Positions 1-6,835 are shown, counted from the first letter of the stretch. The stretch is 35,438 nt of DNA from Pseudonocardia humida (GCF_023898865.1 NZ_JAGSOV010000012.1:1-35438), one strand, 5' to 3'. A program made the numbers and translations. Notes: generated from the letters alone by a model not told the origin.

Positions 1-61
1 CCGACCGCACCGCGCCGGGGTCGAGCTGCCAGAACGATCACCCGCGCGGCCACCCCCACTA

Positions 62-78
62 CTGCAAGAAGGTTGCAG
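62..78. promoter_or_regulatory. Nur-box-like inverted repeat upstream of sodA
   Basis: CTGCAA-N5-TTGCAG. The Nur (nickel-responsive Fur family) box described in Streptomyces is close to tTGCaa-N5-ttGCAA, and sodF, an Fe-SOD gene, is a classical Nur target. The match is seen in the sequence; its function is inferred. A second copy lies at 132–148. Confidence 0.5.
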
Positions 79-120
79 CAACTGTAGTTCAGAGCCCCGG
101 CGGCCGTCCACTCGTCGCGC

Positions 121-126
121 TAGGGT
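121..126 (+). promoter_or_regulatory. Probable −10 element of sodA
   Basis: TAGGGT fits the actinobacterial TAnnnT −10. No good −35 hexamer is visible. The predicted start of transcription would fall near 132–134, at the edge of the second Nur-like box, so that a bound repressor there could block it. Confidence 0.4.
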
Positions 127-131
127 CGCTC

Positions 132-148
132 CTGCAGAGAGCTTGCAA
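132..148. promoter_or_regulatory. Second Nur-box-like inverted repeat
   Basis: CTGCAG-N5-TTGCAA, the same hexamer pair and 5-nt spacing as at 62–78, placed just after the −10 and 22 nt before the sodA start codon. Two copies with the same geometry flanking one promoter make chance less likely. Confidence 0.45.
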
Positions 149-170
149 CTCGATCGCGACGGAAGGTCCC

Positions 171-776
171 ATGGCCGACTACACCCTGCCCGACCTGCCC
201 TACGACTACGGTGCCCTCGCCCCCCACATCGCCGGCGAGATCATGGAGCTGCACCACTCCAAGCACCACAACACCTACGTGACCGCGCTCAACGGCGTCC
301 TGGGCAAGCTCGCCGAGGCCCGCGCCGGCGGTGGCTTCGACTCCATCGTCGGACTCGAGAAGACCCTCGCCTTCAACCTGGGCGGCCACGTCAACCACTC
401 GATCTTCTGGCAGAACCTCTCCCCGGACGGCGGCGACAAGCCCACCGGCGAACTGGCCGCGGCCATCGACGACGCCTTCGGCTCGTTCGACGCCTTCCAG
501 GCGCACTTCACCGCGGCCGCCACCACCATCCAGGGCTCGGGCTGGGCGATCCTGGGCTGGGACCAGCTCGGGCGCCGCCTGCTCGTGCACCAGCTCTACG
601 ACCAGCAGGGGAACCTGCCCGCCGGCCAGGTCCCGCTGGTCATGCTGGACATGTGGGAGCACGCCTTCTACCTGCAGTACCGCAACGTCAAGCCGGACTA
701 CGTCAAGGCCTGGTGGAACGTCGTGAACTGGGCCGACGCCGAGGCCCGCTTCGCCGCGGCCCGCACCGCCCCCTGA
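171..776 (+). CDS. sodA: Superoxide dismutase, Fe/Mn family
   Basis: 201 aa. Dismutates superoxide to hydrogen peroxide and oxygen, normally as a cytosolic dimer or tetramer. The N-terminal helical domain carries LHHSKHH (metal ligand His28) and [10 protein letters not shown] (His76); the C-terminal alpha/beta domain carries [11 protein letters not shown] (Asp160 and His164), so all four ligands are present. Sequence and length resemble actinobacterial Fe-type SODs such as mycobacterial SodA; Fe versus Mn use cannot be decided by eye. The ATG is preceded by GGAAGG at 161–166. The upstream region holds two Nur-box-like repeats, which would suit an Fe-SOD repressed when nickel is plentiful and a Ni-SOD takes over; that is inference. 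No secretion signal is seen. Confidence 0.97.
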   Translation: MADYTLPDLPYDYGALAPHIAGEIMELHHSKHHNTYVTALNGVLGKLAEARAGGGFDSIVGLEKTLAFNLGGHVNHSIFWQNLSPDGGDKPTGELAAAIDDAFGSFDAFQAHFTAAATTIQGSGWAILGWDQLGRRLLVHQLYDQQGNLPAGQVPLVMLDMWEHAFYLQYRNVKPDYVKAWWNVVNWADAEARFAAARTAP

Positions 777-791
777 TCGGCCCCTCCGGGC

Positions 792-1535
792 TCAGACCGG
801 GGGGTCGGTCACCTGGATGCCCAGCGCGGCCAGCAGCGCCCCGCCCAGCGGGACCTGCTGGTCCGCGCTGATCCGCGAGCCGCGCAGGGAGAACGCGCCG
901 CGCACGTCGTCGAGCGTGGAGCGGTGCAGGTAGACGTCGGCGAGTTCGGCGTCGGCGAAGTTGGCCCCGGTCAGGTCGCAGCCCACCAGCCCGCAGCCGC
1001 TCCCGCTGAAGCGGTAGAAGTCGGCGCCCTGCAGGCCGGTGTCCTCCACGAGCAGGAACTTGCCGCGCGCCATGCGCAGGTCGGCCATGTCCGCCCGGCA
1101 GTCGCGGATGTGCACGTCGGTCAGCGACGCCCCGGCCAGCCCGACGCCGGTGAGCCGGCAGTCGGTGAAGGTGACCCGGGTGAACCCGGCGTCCTCGAGC
1201 ACCGCGCCGGACAGGTCGCAGTGCACGAACTCGGTGTCGCGGCAGCGCAACCCGCCGAAGCGGCGCCCGGACAGGTCGACGCCCTCCAGCCGGCACTCCT
1301 GCAGGGCCAGGTCGGCGACGTGGTCGGGGACGTCCACGCCGGGGCCGACGAGCAGCCCGTCCCAGGTGGTGTCGGACTCGACGGACGCGGGCGCGGGCTG
1401 GCGTGATGGGGGGACGTCGGGCGCCTCGGGACGGATCTTCTTCGGTTTCGACCGCGCCGCTCGTGCCACGGCCGGCACTGTACGCAGCACCCCCGACAGT
1501 GCCCGGACGCCGTAATCGCTCACCCGTCGGGACAT
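792..1535 (-). CDS. Pentapeptide-repeat protein
   Basis: 247 aa. From about residue 75 onward the protein is a run of A(D/N)LXX-type pentapeptides (for example DLSGA, DLTGA, AELAD), the signature of a right-handed quadrilateral beta helix. About 60 residues before it are basic and proline-rich. Some members of the family bind gyrase and protect it from quinolones, but most have no assigned function and nothing here points to a target. The start is uncertain: ATG at 1535 gives a plausible N-terminus but has no clear ribosome site; an in-frame GTG at 1568 is the alternative. Transcribed away from the histidine phosphatase and convergent with sodA, 15 bp away. Confidence 0.85.
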   Translation of the reverse strand: MSRRVSDYGVRALSGVLRTVPAVARAARSKPKKIRPEAPDVPPSRQPAPASVESDTTWDGLLVGPGVDVPDHVADLALQECRLEGVDLSGRRFGGLRCRDTEFVHCDLSGAVLEDAGFTRVTFTDCRLTGVGLAGASLTDVHIRDCRADMADLRMARGKFLLVEDTGLQGADFYRFSGSGCGLVGCDLTGANFADAELADVYLHRSTLDDVRGAFSLRGSRISADQQVPLGGALLAALGIQVTDPPV

Positions 1536-1609
1536 GCCGCGGCCGCGATCGTCGGCTACGGCCTCCACGTGATCGTCTTCTGAACCGGGCGACGGGGACG
1601 GGACGCCGA

Positions 1610-1615
1610 TAGAGT
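1610..1615 (+). promoter_or_regulatory. −10 element of a leaderless transcript (phosphatase)
   Basis: TAGAGT whose first base lies 13 nt before the ATG at 1623; no Shine–Dalgarno follows. Transcription would begin at or next to the start codon. Confidence 0.6.
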
Positions 1616-1622
1616 CCGGTCG

Positions 1623-2216
1623 ATGAGCTCCGGGAGGGTGTTCCTGCTGCGGCACGGGCAGACCGAGTGGTCCGTGTCGGGCAAGCACACCGGCCGCACC
1701 GACATCCCGCTCACCGACCGCGGCCGCGGCCTGGCCGAGGCGGCGGGCGAGCTGATCCGGCGGGTGCGGGGCGACGGGAAGCCCGCGCTGGTGGTCTCCA
1801 GCCCGCGCTCGCGCGCCCGGACCACCGCCGAGCTGGCCGGGTTCGTCCCCGACCGCCTCGACGAGCGGCTCGGGGAGTGGGACTACGGCTCCTACGAGGG
1901 CCGCACCACCCCGGAGATCCGGGAGACCGACCCCGGCTGGACGGTCTGGTCGCACCCCTCGCCCGGCGGCGAGACGCCCGAGCAGGTCGCCGCCCGCGCC
2001 GACGGCGTGCTCGACGAGGCCAGGGCCGCCCTGCCCGACGGCGACGTCGTCCTGGTCGGGCACGGCCACTTCAGCCGGGTGCTGATCGCGCGCTGGGTGG
2101 GGCTGGCGGCCACCGCGGGCGTGCGGTTCGCCATGGAGGCGCCGAGCTGGGCGGTGCTCGGCGACGAGCGCGGGGTCCCCCGCCTCGACCACGTCAACCT
2201 GGGGGTCTTCCTGTGA
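1623..2216 (+). CDS. Histidine phosphatase, Rv3214 (Gpm2)-like acid phosphatase
   Basis: 197 aa. The N-terminal LLRHGQT is the RHG motif whose His becomes phosphorylated. GHGHFSR near residue 141 supplies the second catalytic His, and SPRSRARTTAEL and LGEWDYGSYEGRTT are conserved blocks. The latter is very close to M. tuberculosis Rv3214 as I remember it, an enzyme annotated as phosphoglycerate mutase 2 but shown to act as a broad acid phosphatase. Substrate here is unknown. It starts with an ATG preceded by a −10-like TAGAGT at the spacing expected for a leaderless mRNA. A GNAT gene follows 37 bp downstream on the same strand, matching the Rv3214–Rv3216 neighbourhood. Confidence 0.9.
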   Translation: MSSGRVFLLRHGQTEWSVSGKHTGRTDIPLTDRGRGLAEAAGELIRRVRGDGKPALVVSSPRSRARTTAELAGFVPDRLDERLGEWDYGSYEGRTTPEIRETDPGWTVWSHPSPGGETPEQVAARADGVLDEARAALPDGDVVLVGHGHFSRVLIARWVGLAATAGVRFAMEAPSWAVLGDERGVPRLDHVNLGVFL

Positions 2217-2253
2217 CCGGGCTTGTGGGGGCGCCGTTCGGCGAGGTGGTGGC

Positions 2254-2733
2254 ATGAGCGTTCGCGACGTCCGCCCCGAGGACGTGCCCGCGGTCGTGAA
2301 GCTGGTGCACGAGCTGGCCGTCTACGAGCACGCCGCCGACGAGTGCGCACTCACGGAGGAGCAGTTGCGGGCGGCCCTGTTCGGGCCGGCCCCCGCGCTG
2401 TTCGGGTTCGTCGCCGAGCTCGACGGCGAGGTCGTCGGGTTCGCGCTGTGGTTCCTGAACTTCTCCACCTGGCGCGGTGTGCACGGCATCTACCTGGAGG
2501 ACCTGTTCGTGCGCCCGGAGCACCGGGGGCACGGGTTCGGCCGGCTGCTGCTGGCCCGGCTGGCCCGCGAGTGCGTCGAGCGGGGCTACGCGCGGCTGGA
2601 GTGGTCGGTGCTCGACTGGAACGAGCCCGCGCTGGGCTTCTACCGGCGCATCGGCGCGGTGCCCATGGACGAGTGGACGGTGCACCGCCTGGCCGGCGAC
2701 GCCCTCTCCGCGTTGGCCGCAACGTCGCCGTAG
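2254..2733 (+). CDS. GNAT family N-acetyltransferase
   Basis: 159 aa. Complete GNAT fold: N-terminal VRDVRPEDVPAVVKLV, central strand pair GFVAELDGEVVGFALW, then LEDLFVRPEHRGHGFGRLLL, in which RGHGFG is the acetyl-CoA pyrophosphate-binding R/QxxGxG/A motif, and the C-terminal LDWNEPALGFYRRIGA. The ALWFxNFSTWxGxxGIYLEDLFV pattern is typical of the spermidine/spermine (diamine) acetyltransferase-like branch, so an amine substrate is possible but unproven. Ribosome site GAGGTGG directly upstream of ATG 2254. Probably cotranscribed with the phosphatase. Confidence 0.9.
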   Translation: MSVRDVRPEDVPAVVKLVHELAVYEHAADECALTEEQLRAALFGPAPALFGFVAELDGEVVGFALWFLNFSTWRGVHGIYLEDLFVRPEHRGHGFGRLLLARLARECVERGYARLEWSVLDWNEPALGFYRRIGAVPMDEWTVHRLAGDALSALAATSP

Positions 2734-2762
2734 GCGCTACCCGGGTCGAGTCGCAGCGTCGT

Positions 2763-2778
2763 CGCCACGACCGTGGCG
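2763..2778. terminator. Small hairpin between convergent genes
   Basis: CGCCAC-gacc-GTGGCG in the 55-bp gap between the convergent GNAT and SDR genes. Six perfect pairs, no T run; a weak bidirectional terminator at best. Confidence 0.3.
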
Positions 2779-2788
2779 GTGGCCGTTC

Positions 2789-3727
2789 CTACGCGTCGAG
2801 ACCGGCCGCGATCATCGCCTCCAGCCGCGCCCGACCCGCCTCCCCGAGCGCCCCGCCGAGCGCGCTCGCGAGCGCGGCGAACGGGTCGGGCATCGGGAGG
2901 TCCGGCAGGGCCGTGGCCAGCTCCGGTTCCGTCCACCGGTCCGCGGTGGCGATCCGCGCGCCCGCCGCCCACCCGTGGTTCACGGTGACCGTGGTGCCGC
3001 GCACCGACAGCACCTGCCCGGTCAGCGGGCAGCCGTCGCCGACCAGGTAGGCGACCAGCGGGGCCACGGCCGCGGGATCACCGTCGACGCCGGGCACGGC
3101 GCGGGTGAGCCGGGTGCGGACCATCGACGGGCTCACGCAGTTCACCCGCACGCCGCGCCTGCCCAGCTCGAGCGCGTGCACGATGGTCATCGCGGCGACG
3201 CCGGCGTTGGCCGCGGCGTAGTTCGACTGGCCGGGCAGCGGGTTGAGCAGGCCCGACCCGGACGCCGTGTTGACGACGGCGCGGTCGGTGCGGTCGCCTG
3301 CGGCGTGCCGGTCGCGCCAGTGGGCGGCGGCCCAGTGGGTGACGGCGGCTGTGCCCTTCAGCTTCACCGCCACGACGTCGTCGAACTCGGCCTCGGTGAG
3401 CCGCTCGACGCCCCGGTTGGCCTCGATGGCGGCGTTGTTGACCACCGCGTGCAGGTCGCCGAAGGCGTCGACGGCGCGCTCGACCATCGCCCGGGCGTCG
3501 GCCCAGTCGGCGACGCTGCCGGTGTCGGCGACGGCCGCGCCGCCCGCGGCCCGGATCTCCTCGACCACCGCGGCGGCCACGCGGGCGTCGCCGCCGGACC
3601 CGTCGGTCTGCACGCCGGGGTCGTTGACCACCACGTTCATACCCGCCGCCGCGAGGTGCAGCGCCTCGGCGCGGCCGATCCCGCGCCCCGCCCCGGTCAC
3701 CAGGACCGTCCGCCCGCCTGTCGCCAC
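2789..3727 (-). CDS. SDR family oxidoreductase with an atypical active site
   Basis: 312 aa. Rossmann-fold dehydrogenase: TGAGRGIG (residues 11–18) is the nucleotide-binding TGxxxGxG, VNNAA (96–100) the NNAG-like motif, and NTASGSG (153–159) supplies the catalytic Ser. The YxxxK motif reads YAAAN at 170–174: codon AAC encodes Asn where the family has Lys. The fold is otherwise intact, with a C-terminal extension of about 50 residues beyond a core SDR. Classical SDRs use the Lys to orient the nicotinamide ribose and lower the Tyr pKa, so activity may be altered. GTG start chosen because GAGGAG lies 6 nt upstream (3734–3739). Divergent from the TetR gene across a 23-nt palindrome, so it is the likely target of that regulator. 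Confidence 0.9.
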   Translation of the reverse strand: MATGGRTVLVTGAGRGIGRAEALHLAAAGMNVVVNDPGVQTDGSGGDARVAAAVVEEIRAAGGAAVADTGSVADWADARAMVERAVDAFGDLHAVVNNAAIEANRGVERLTEAEFDDVVAVKLKGTAAVTHWAAAHWRDRHAAGDRTDRAVVNTASGSGLLNPLPGQSNYAAANAGVAAMTIVHALELGRRGVRVNCVSPSMVRTRLTRAVPGVDGDPAAVAPLVAYLVGDGCPLTGQVLSVRGTTVTVNHGWAAGARIATADRWTEPELATALPDLPMPDPFAALASALGGALGEAGRARLEAMIAAGLDA

Positions 3728-3753
3728 CGCCGACTCCTCACTACATTCGATGC

Positions 3754-3776
3754 ATTACTACAGTTACTGTAGCAAT
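3754..3776. promoter_or_regulatory. Palindromic operator between SDR and TetR genes
   Basis: A 23-nt inverted repeat centred on 3765: the inner 15 nt (CTACAGT-T-ACTGTAG) are perfect and only one of the four additional outer pairs fails. It is AT-rich against a strongly GC-rich background and sits about 25 bp upstream of the tetR −10, the standard place for a TetR autoregulatory operator. Confidence 0.75.
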
Positions 3777-3789
3777 ATAGCGAGTGCAG

Positions 3790-3795
3790 TAGGGT
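3790..3795 (+). promoter_or_regulatory. −10 element of leaderless tetR transcript
   Basis: TAGGGT beginning 12 nt before GTG 3802, with no Shine–Dalgarno in between. Confidence 0.6.
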
Positions 3796-3801
3796 CGGAC
3801 C

Positions 3802-4395
3802 GTGGTCGAGGGTCCGGGACGCCGGGAGCGCAAGAAGCAGCTCACCCGGCAGGCGCTGGTGGACGCGGCGGTGCGGCTGTTCACCGAGCGCGGCTACGAG
3901 CGCACGACCGTCGCCGACATCGCCGAGGCCGCCGACGTCAGCACGCGCACCTTCTTCCTGCACTTCCCCACCAAGGAGGACGTGCTGCTGGCCGACGCCG
4001 ACGGGCGGGTCGACAGCGGCGTCGCGGCCGTGGCCGGCGCGGCGTCGCCCGCGGCGGCGCTCGCCGCGGCGGCCGAGGCGATGATCAGCGACGCCTGGCG
4101 GGGCGACCTGCGCGCCGGCCCGGCCGGCCTGCGGGCCCGGCTCGTCGTCGACAACCCGGCCGTGCAAGCCCGCCTGCTGCAGGTGGGCTTCGCCGCGCAG
4201 ACCCGCCTCGCCGACGCGCTGCGCGAGGCCCACCCCGACCTCGTCGACGACGTCGACGCCGCCGCGCTCGTCGGGGCGCTGCTGGGCGCGGTCGCCACCA
4301 CCGCGGTGGCCGCGCTGCGCCGCGGCGACCCGCCGGACGCCGTCCGCGACGCGATGCGGCGGGCGGCCGAGCTCGCGCTGCGCGCCGCCGGATGA
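3802..4395 (+). CDS. TetR family transcriptional regulator
   Basis: 197 aa. Residues about 10–57 are a TetR N-terminal helix-turn-helix (ALVDAAVRLFTERGYERTTVADIAEAADVS followed by TRTFFLHFPTKEDVL, written here as two parts of one block). The C-terminal helical ligand domain is Ala-rich and not assignable to a ligand class. Starts at GTG 3802, 6 nt after a −10-like TAGGGT. It presumably binds the palindrome at 3754–3776 and controls itself and the divergent SDR; this is inferred from position. The stop codon lies in an 11-bp tandem duplication that separates it from the next gene. Confidence 0.93.
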   Translation: MVEGPGRRERKKQLTRQALVDAAVRLFTERGYERTTVADIAEAADVSTRTFFLHFPTKEDVLLADADGRVDSGVAAVAGAASPAAALAAAAEAMISDAWRGDLRAGPAGLRARLVVDNPAVQARLLQVGFAAQTRLADALREAHPDLVDDVDAAALVGALLGAVATTAVAALRRGDPPDAVRDAMRRAAELALRAAG

Positions 4396-4407
4396 GCGCC
4401 GGATGAG
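4386..4407. repeat. 11-bp perfect tandem duplication at a gene junction
   Basis: CGCCGGATGAG occurs twice in a row (4386–4396, 4397–4407). The first copy holds the tetR stop inside an ATGA (4392–4395), the second holds the start ATG of the next gene (4403). With a single copy the two genes would overlap by ATGA. Confidence 0.9.
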
Positions 4408-5017
4408 TTCCGCCGCACCGCCGCCCGCCGCGCTCCCGGCCGGGGAGGGCAACCGGTTCCTCGTCGCGTTCGCGGCGGCGGTCGTCGAGGGCTGGTCGCT
4501 CACCCGCGCCGAGCCGGTGGCGCGCACCGGCGACCTGGCCACCTGCCTGTGGGCCCTCGACCGCGGCGACGAGGCCCTGCGGGTCGCGCTCGCGGTCACG
4601 GCGGTGATCACCGAGCCGCCGCCCCTGGGCCGGGCCGGACGCCCGGACATGGCCGTCTGGGCCGCCGCGCTGGGCCTGCACGCCCTGGAGGCGCGGCTGC
4701 ACCGGCTGGCGGGCCGCGCCGCCGACGGCGCCGCCGCCGCTGCGCGCATCCGGGCCCACCCGGCACTGGCCGACGCCCCGCGCTTCCTCAACGGGCTCGT
4801 GCGCGAGGCCCCCGCCCTCTACGCCGGGGCCCGCGCCGAGCCGGTGACGGCGCACGGCTGCGGGATCGTCGCCCGCCGGGTCCGCCTGCTCATGGTCACC
4901 CAGGAGTTCGCCGCGTCGGGCGGGCGGCGCGGCCGGTTCCTCGACCCGGCCGGCGCGCAGGTGCAGGTCGACGCCGGGCTGGCGGTCCTGCGGGAGGTGC
5001 TGGAGCGGGCGAGGTGA
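4403..5017 (+). CDS. Unrecognised conserved-looking protein
   Basis: 204 aa; I do not recognise a family. Composition is Ala/Arg-rich and it looks all-helical, without a signal peptide or transmembrane segment. Features visible: FLVAFAAAVVEGWSLTRAEP near the N-terminus, a central ALGLHALEARLHRLAGRAADG helix, and a better-conserved-looking C-terminal stretch VRLLMVTQEFAASGG. Codon use and GC3 match the neighbours, so it is very probably coding. It follows tetR after 7 bp and should be cotranscribed, which hints at a role linked to the TetR/SDR unit, but no function can be given. Convergent with the next gene with a 5-bp gap. Confidence 0.75.
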   Translation: MSSAAPPPAALPAGEGNRFLVAFAAAVVEGWSLTRAEPVARTGDLATCLWALDRGDEALRVALAVTAVITEPPPLGRAGRPDMAVWAAALGLHALEARLHRLAGRAADGAAAAARIRAHPALADAPRFLNGLVREAPALYAGARAEPVTAHGCGIVARRVRLLMVTQEFAASGGRRGRFLDPAGAQVQVDAGLAVLREVLERAR

Positions 5018-5022
5018 ACCGT

Positions 5023-5463
5023 TCAGCCAGAGGGGTCGTCCTGCGTCGGGTCGCGGCCGCTGTCGAGCGGCTGGTCGAGCCCCATCGACCACTCCCGCGA
5101 CCGCTCGCTGATCAGCAGCATGAAGGTCGCCGCCACCACGACGCCGGTCACGATCCCCAGCAGCAGCTGCCGGGACGGCCCGATCAGCGAGTAGACGACC
5201 GGGAGCAGCAGCAGCTGGGTGACGATCGCCGGGGTGCGCGCCCAGTGCCGCCCGGTCAGCAGACCGAACCCGACGAACACCAGCGCGGCGCCGATGAGCG
5301 CGAAGTAGCCGGCCTCCCCGAGCACCGCGCCGACGCCCGCGGGCGAGCTGGACGAGCGGATCGCCAGCGCGACGGCGAAGCCGATCCCGAGCAGCCCTTC
5401 GGCACCCACGGTGACCCCGGCGGCACGGATCTGCCACGGCGGCGCTGACTGGCGCGTACTCAC
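5023..5463 (-). CDS. Small integral membrane protein (Rv3217c-like)
   Basis: 146 aa with four predicted transmembrane helices: about residues 12–34, 45–66, 74–92 and 96–116, and a hydrophilic acidic C-terminus (LDQPLDSGRDPTQDD). No enzymatic motif. In M. tuberculosis an integral membrane protein (Rv3217c) likewise lies divergent to the lipid-kinase-like Rv3218, so orthology is suggested by position. GTG 5463 is chosen because a TATCCT −10 (5471–5476) begins 13 nt upstream on the minus strand with no Shine–Dalgarno, the leaderless pattern. The 36-bp gap to the next gene contains both divergent promoters. Confidence 0.85.
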   Translation of the reverse strand: MSTRQSAPPWQIRAAGVTVGAEGLLGIGFAVALAIRSSSSPAGVGAVLGEAGYFALIGAALVFVGFGLLTGRHWARTPAIVTQLLLLPVVYSLIGPSRQLLLGIVTGVVVAATFMLLISERSREWSMGLDQPLDSGRDPTQDDPSG

Positions 5464-5470
5464 GGAAGCG

Positions 5471-5476
5471 AGGATA
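5471..5476 (-). promoter_or_regulatory. −10 element of leaderless membrane-protein transcript
   Basis: TATCCT on the minus strand, first base 13 nt before GTG 5463. Back to back with the −10 at 5488–5493. Confidence 0.55.
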
Positions 5477-5487
5477 GGGCCCCCCGT

Positions 5488-5493
5488 TAGGGT
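5488..5493 (+). promoter_or_regulatory. −10 element of leaderless lipid-kinase transcript
   Basis: TAGGGT, first base 12 nt before GTG 5500; no ribosome site. Confidence 0.6.
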
Positions 5494-5499
5494 GCCGAC

Positions 5500-6477
5500 G
5501 TGCGCGCGCTGCTCGTCGTCAACCCGAATGCCACGACCACGACACCCGGTGGGCGTGACGTCATCACCCAGGCGCTGGGCAGCGAGCTCAAGCTGGACGT
5601 GCTGGAGACCACCTGCCGGGGGCACGCCGCACGGGCCGCCGCCGAGGCGACCGTCGACGGTTTCGACGTCGTCGTGGTGCACGGCGGCGACGGCACGGTC
5701 AACGAGGTCGTCAACGGGATGATGGACGCCGCCGGCGCCGAGCACGCGAGCCCGTGGGGCCGTCCGGCCGTGGCCGTGGTGCCCGGTGGGTCGGCCAACG
5801 TCTTCGCCCGGGCCCTGGGCGGCCCCCGCGACCCCGTCGAGGCCACCGCGACCATCCTGGACGCGCTGCGGGCCCAGCGGGACGTCGTGGTGGGCCTGGG
5901 CCGGGTCGACCCGGCGCCCTCGCCCCGGCCGCGGCCCGCCGGCGAGGCGGGCGGGCGCTGGTTCACGTTCAACGCGGGCCTGGGCTGGGACGCCGAGGTG
6001 GTCGCGGCCGTCGAGGAGGCCCGCGCCGCCGGCCTGGAGGCCACGCCGCTGCGCTACGCGGGCACCGCCGTCAAGCACTACGTCGACCAGCGCCGCCGGC
6101 CGCGCTCGATGACCGTGGAGATCCCCGGGGCGGCGCCGGTGCCGGACGTCCGGCTGGCGTTCGTCACCACCACCCACACGTGGACCTACCTCGGCTCCAG
6201 GGCCGTGCGCACCAACCCGGGCACCTCCGTGCGCTCCGGGCTGGGCCTGTTCGGCATGCGCGATCTGGGGGCCGGGACGATCGCCTCCACGCTGCGGCGC
6301 ATGCTGGCGCCCGGCGGCGATCCGCGCGGGCGGAATGTCCTGCGCCAGGACGCCGTTGCCTCAGTGACGGTCCGCTGCGCGGAGCCCGTCGCGCTGCAGG
6401 TGGACGGCGATCTGCTGGGGCGGCACCGCGAGGTGCGGTTCCGGGCGGTCCGCGACGCGCTACGCGTCGTCGTGTGA
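5500..6477 (+). CDS. Diacylglycerol/sphingosine kinase-like lipid kinase (Rv3218-like)
   Basis: 325 aa. LLVVNPNA opens the DAGK catalytic domain; VVVHGGDGTVNEVVNG (residues about 62–77) contains the GGDGT nucleotide-binding motif, followed by VVPGGSANVFARALG, the second glycine-rich loop. The C-terminal beta-sandwich includes LQVDGDLLG (DGE/DGD motif), as in YegS/DgkB-type lipid kinases. Expected to phosphorylate a lipid hydroxyl with ATP at the inner membrane face; the substrate cannot be read from sequence. GTG start fits a leaderless transcript. Located upstream of whiB1 as in M. tuberculosis. Confidence 0.9.
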   Translation: MRALLVVNPNATTTTPGGRDVITQALGSELKLDVLETTCRGHAARAAAEATVDGFDVVVVHGGDGTVNEVVNGMMDAAGAEHASPWGRPAVAVVPGGSANVFARALGGPRDPVEATATILDALRAQRDVVVGLGRVDPAPSPRPRPAGEAGGRWFTFNAGLGWDAEVVAAVEEARAAGLEATPLRYAGTAVKHYVDQRRRPRSMTVEIPGAAPVPDVRLAFVTTTHTWTYLGSRAVRTNPGTSVRSGLGLFGMRDLGAGTIASTLRRMLAPGGDPRGRNVLRQDAVASVTVRCAEPVALQVDGDLLGRHREVRFRAVRDALRVVV

Positions 6478-6507
6478 TACCCGCAGTTCGTCGCGCCGAC
6501 CGGAGCC

Positions 6508-6527
6508 GGTCACTCGCGTGGGTGACC
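6508..6527. terminator. Inverted repeat after the lipid-kinase gene
   Basis: GGTCAC-N8-GTGACC, 31 bp past the stop codon. Six perfect pairs and no T run; it may be a weak terminator or a binding site. Confidence 0.3.
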
Positions 6528-6768
6528 TGGGGCGTCCATTCACCGCTGCTTGCGGACCGTCGAGCCGATAAGGGCTCGCACCTGGGCAAACAGTAGCCCA
6601 TGGTGGAGCCCGGACAAGCGAGTGATCGCGAGAACCCTCTCGCATGGTCTGCCGGAGCCGGGGTAACCCGCTCCGGTCGGCGGTTCAAGGTCGGTCGCTC
6701 TACGCGGGACAGCACGAGGCGGATGCGAAGTCGTAACCAACCGCCCCGGGCAGTCGTTGCGAAGAGCA

Positions 6769-6784
6769 GGTGAGGGAGCTCACC
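6769..6784. promoter_or_regulatory. CRP-like site 1 upstream of whiB1
   Basis: GGTGA-N6-TCACC, a perfect GTGA-N6-TCAC palindrome matching the core of the CRP consensus TGTGA-N6-TCACA. M. tuberculosis whiB1 is known to be controlled by the CRP protein Rv3676 through two such sites. Confidence 0.55.
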
Positions 6785-6819
6785 GCGATCGGCCCGAACC
6801 CTTGAAGATCGAGCGTGCT

Positions 6820-6835
6820 CGTGAAATCCTTCACA
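6820..6835. promoter_or_regulatory. CRP-like site 2 upstream of whiB1
   Basis: CGTGA-N6-TCACA, nine of ten matches to TGTGA-N6-TCACA, 51 bp (centre to centre) downstream of site 1 and 68 bp before the ATG. Confidence 0.6.
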
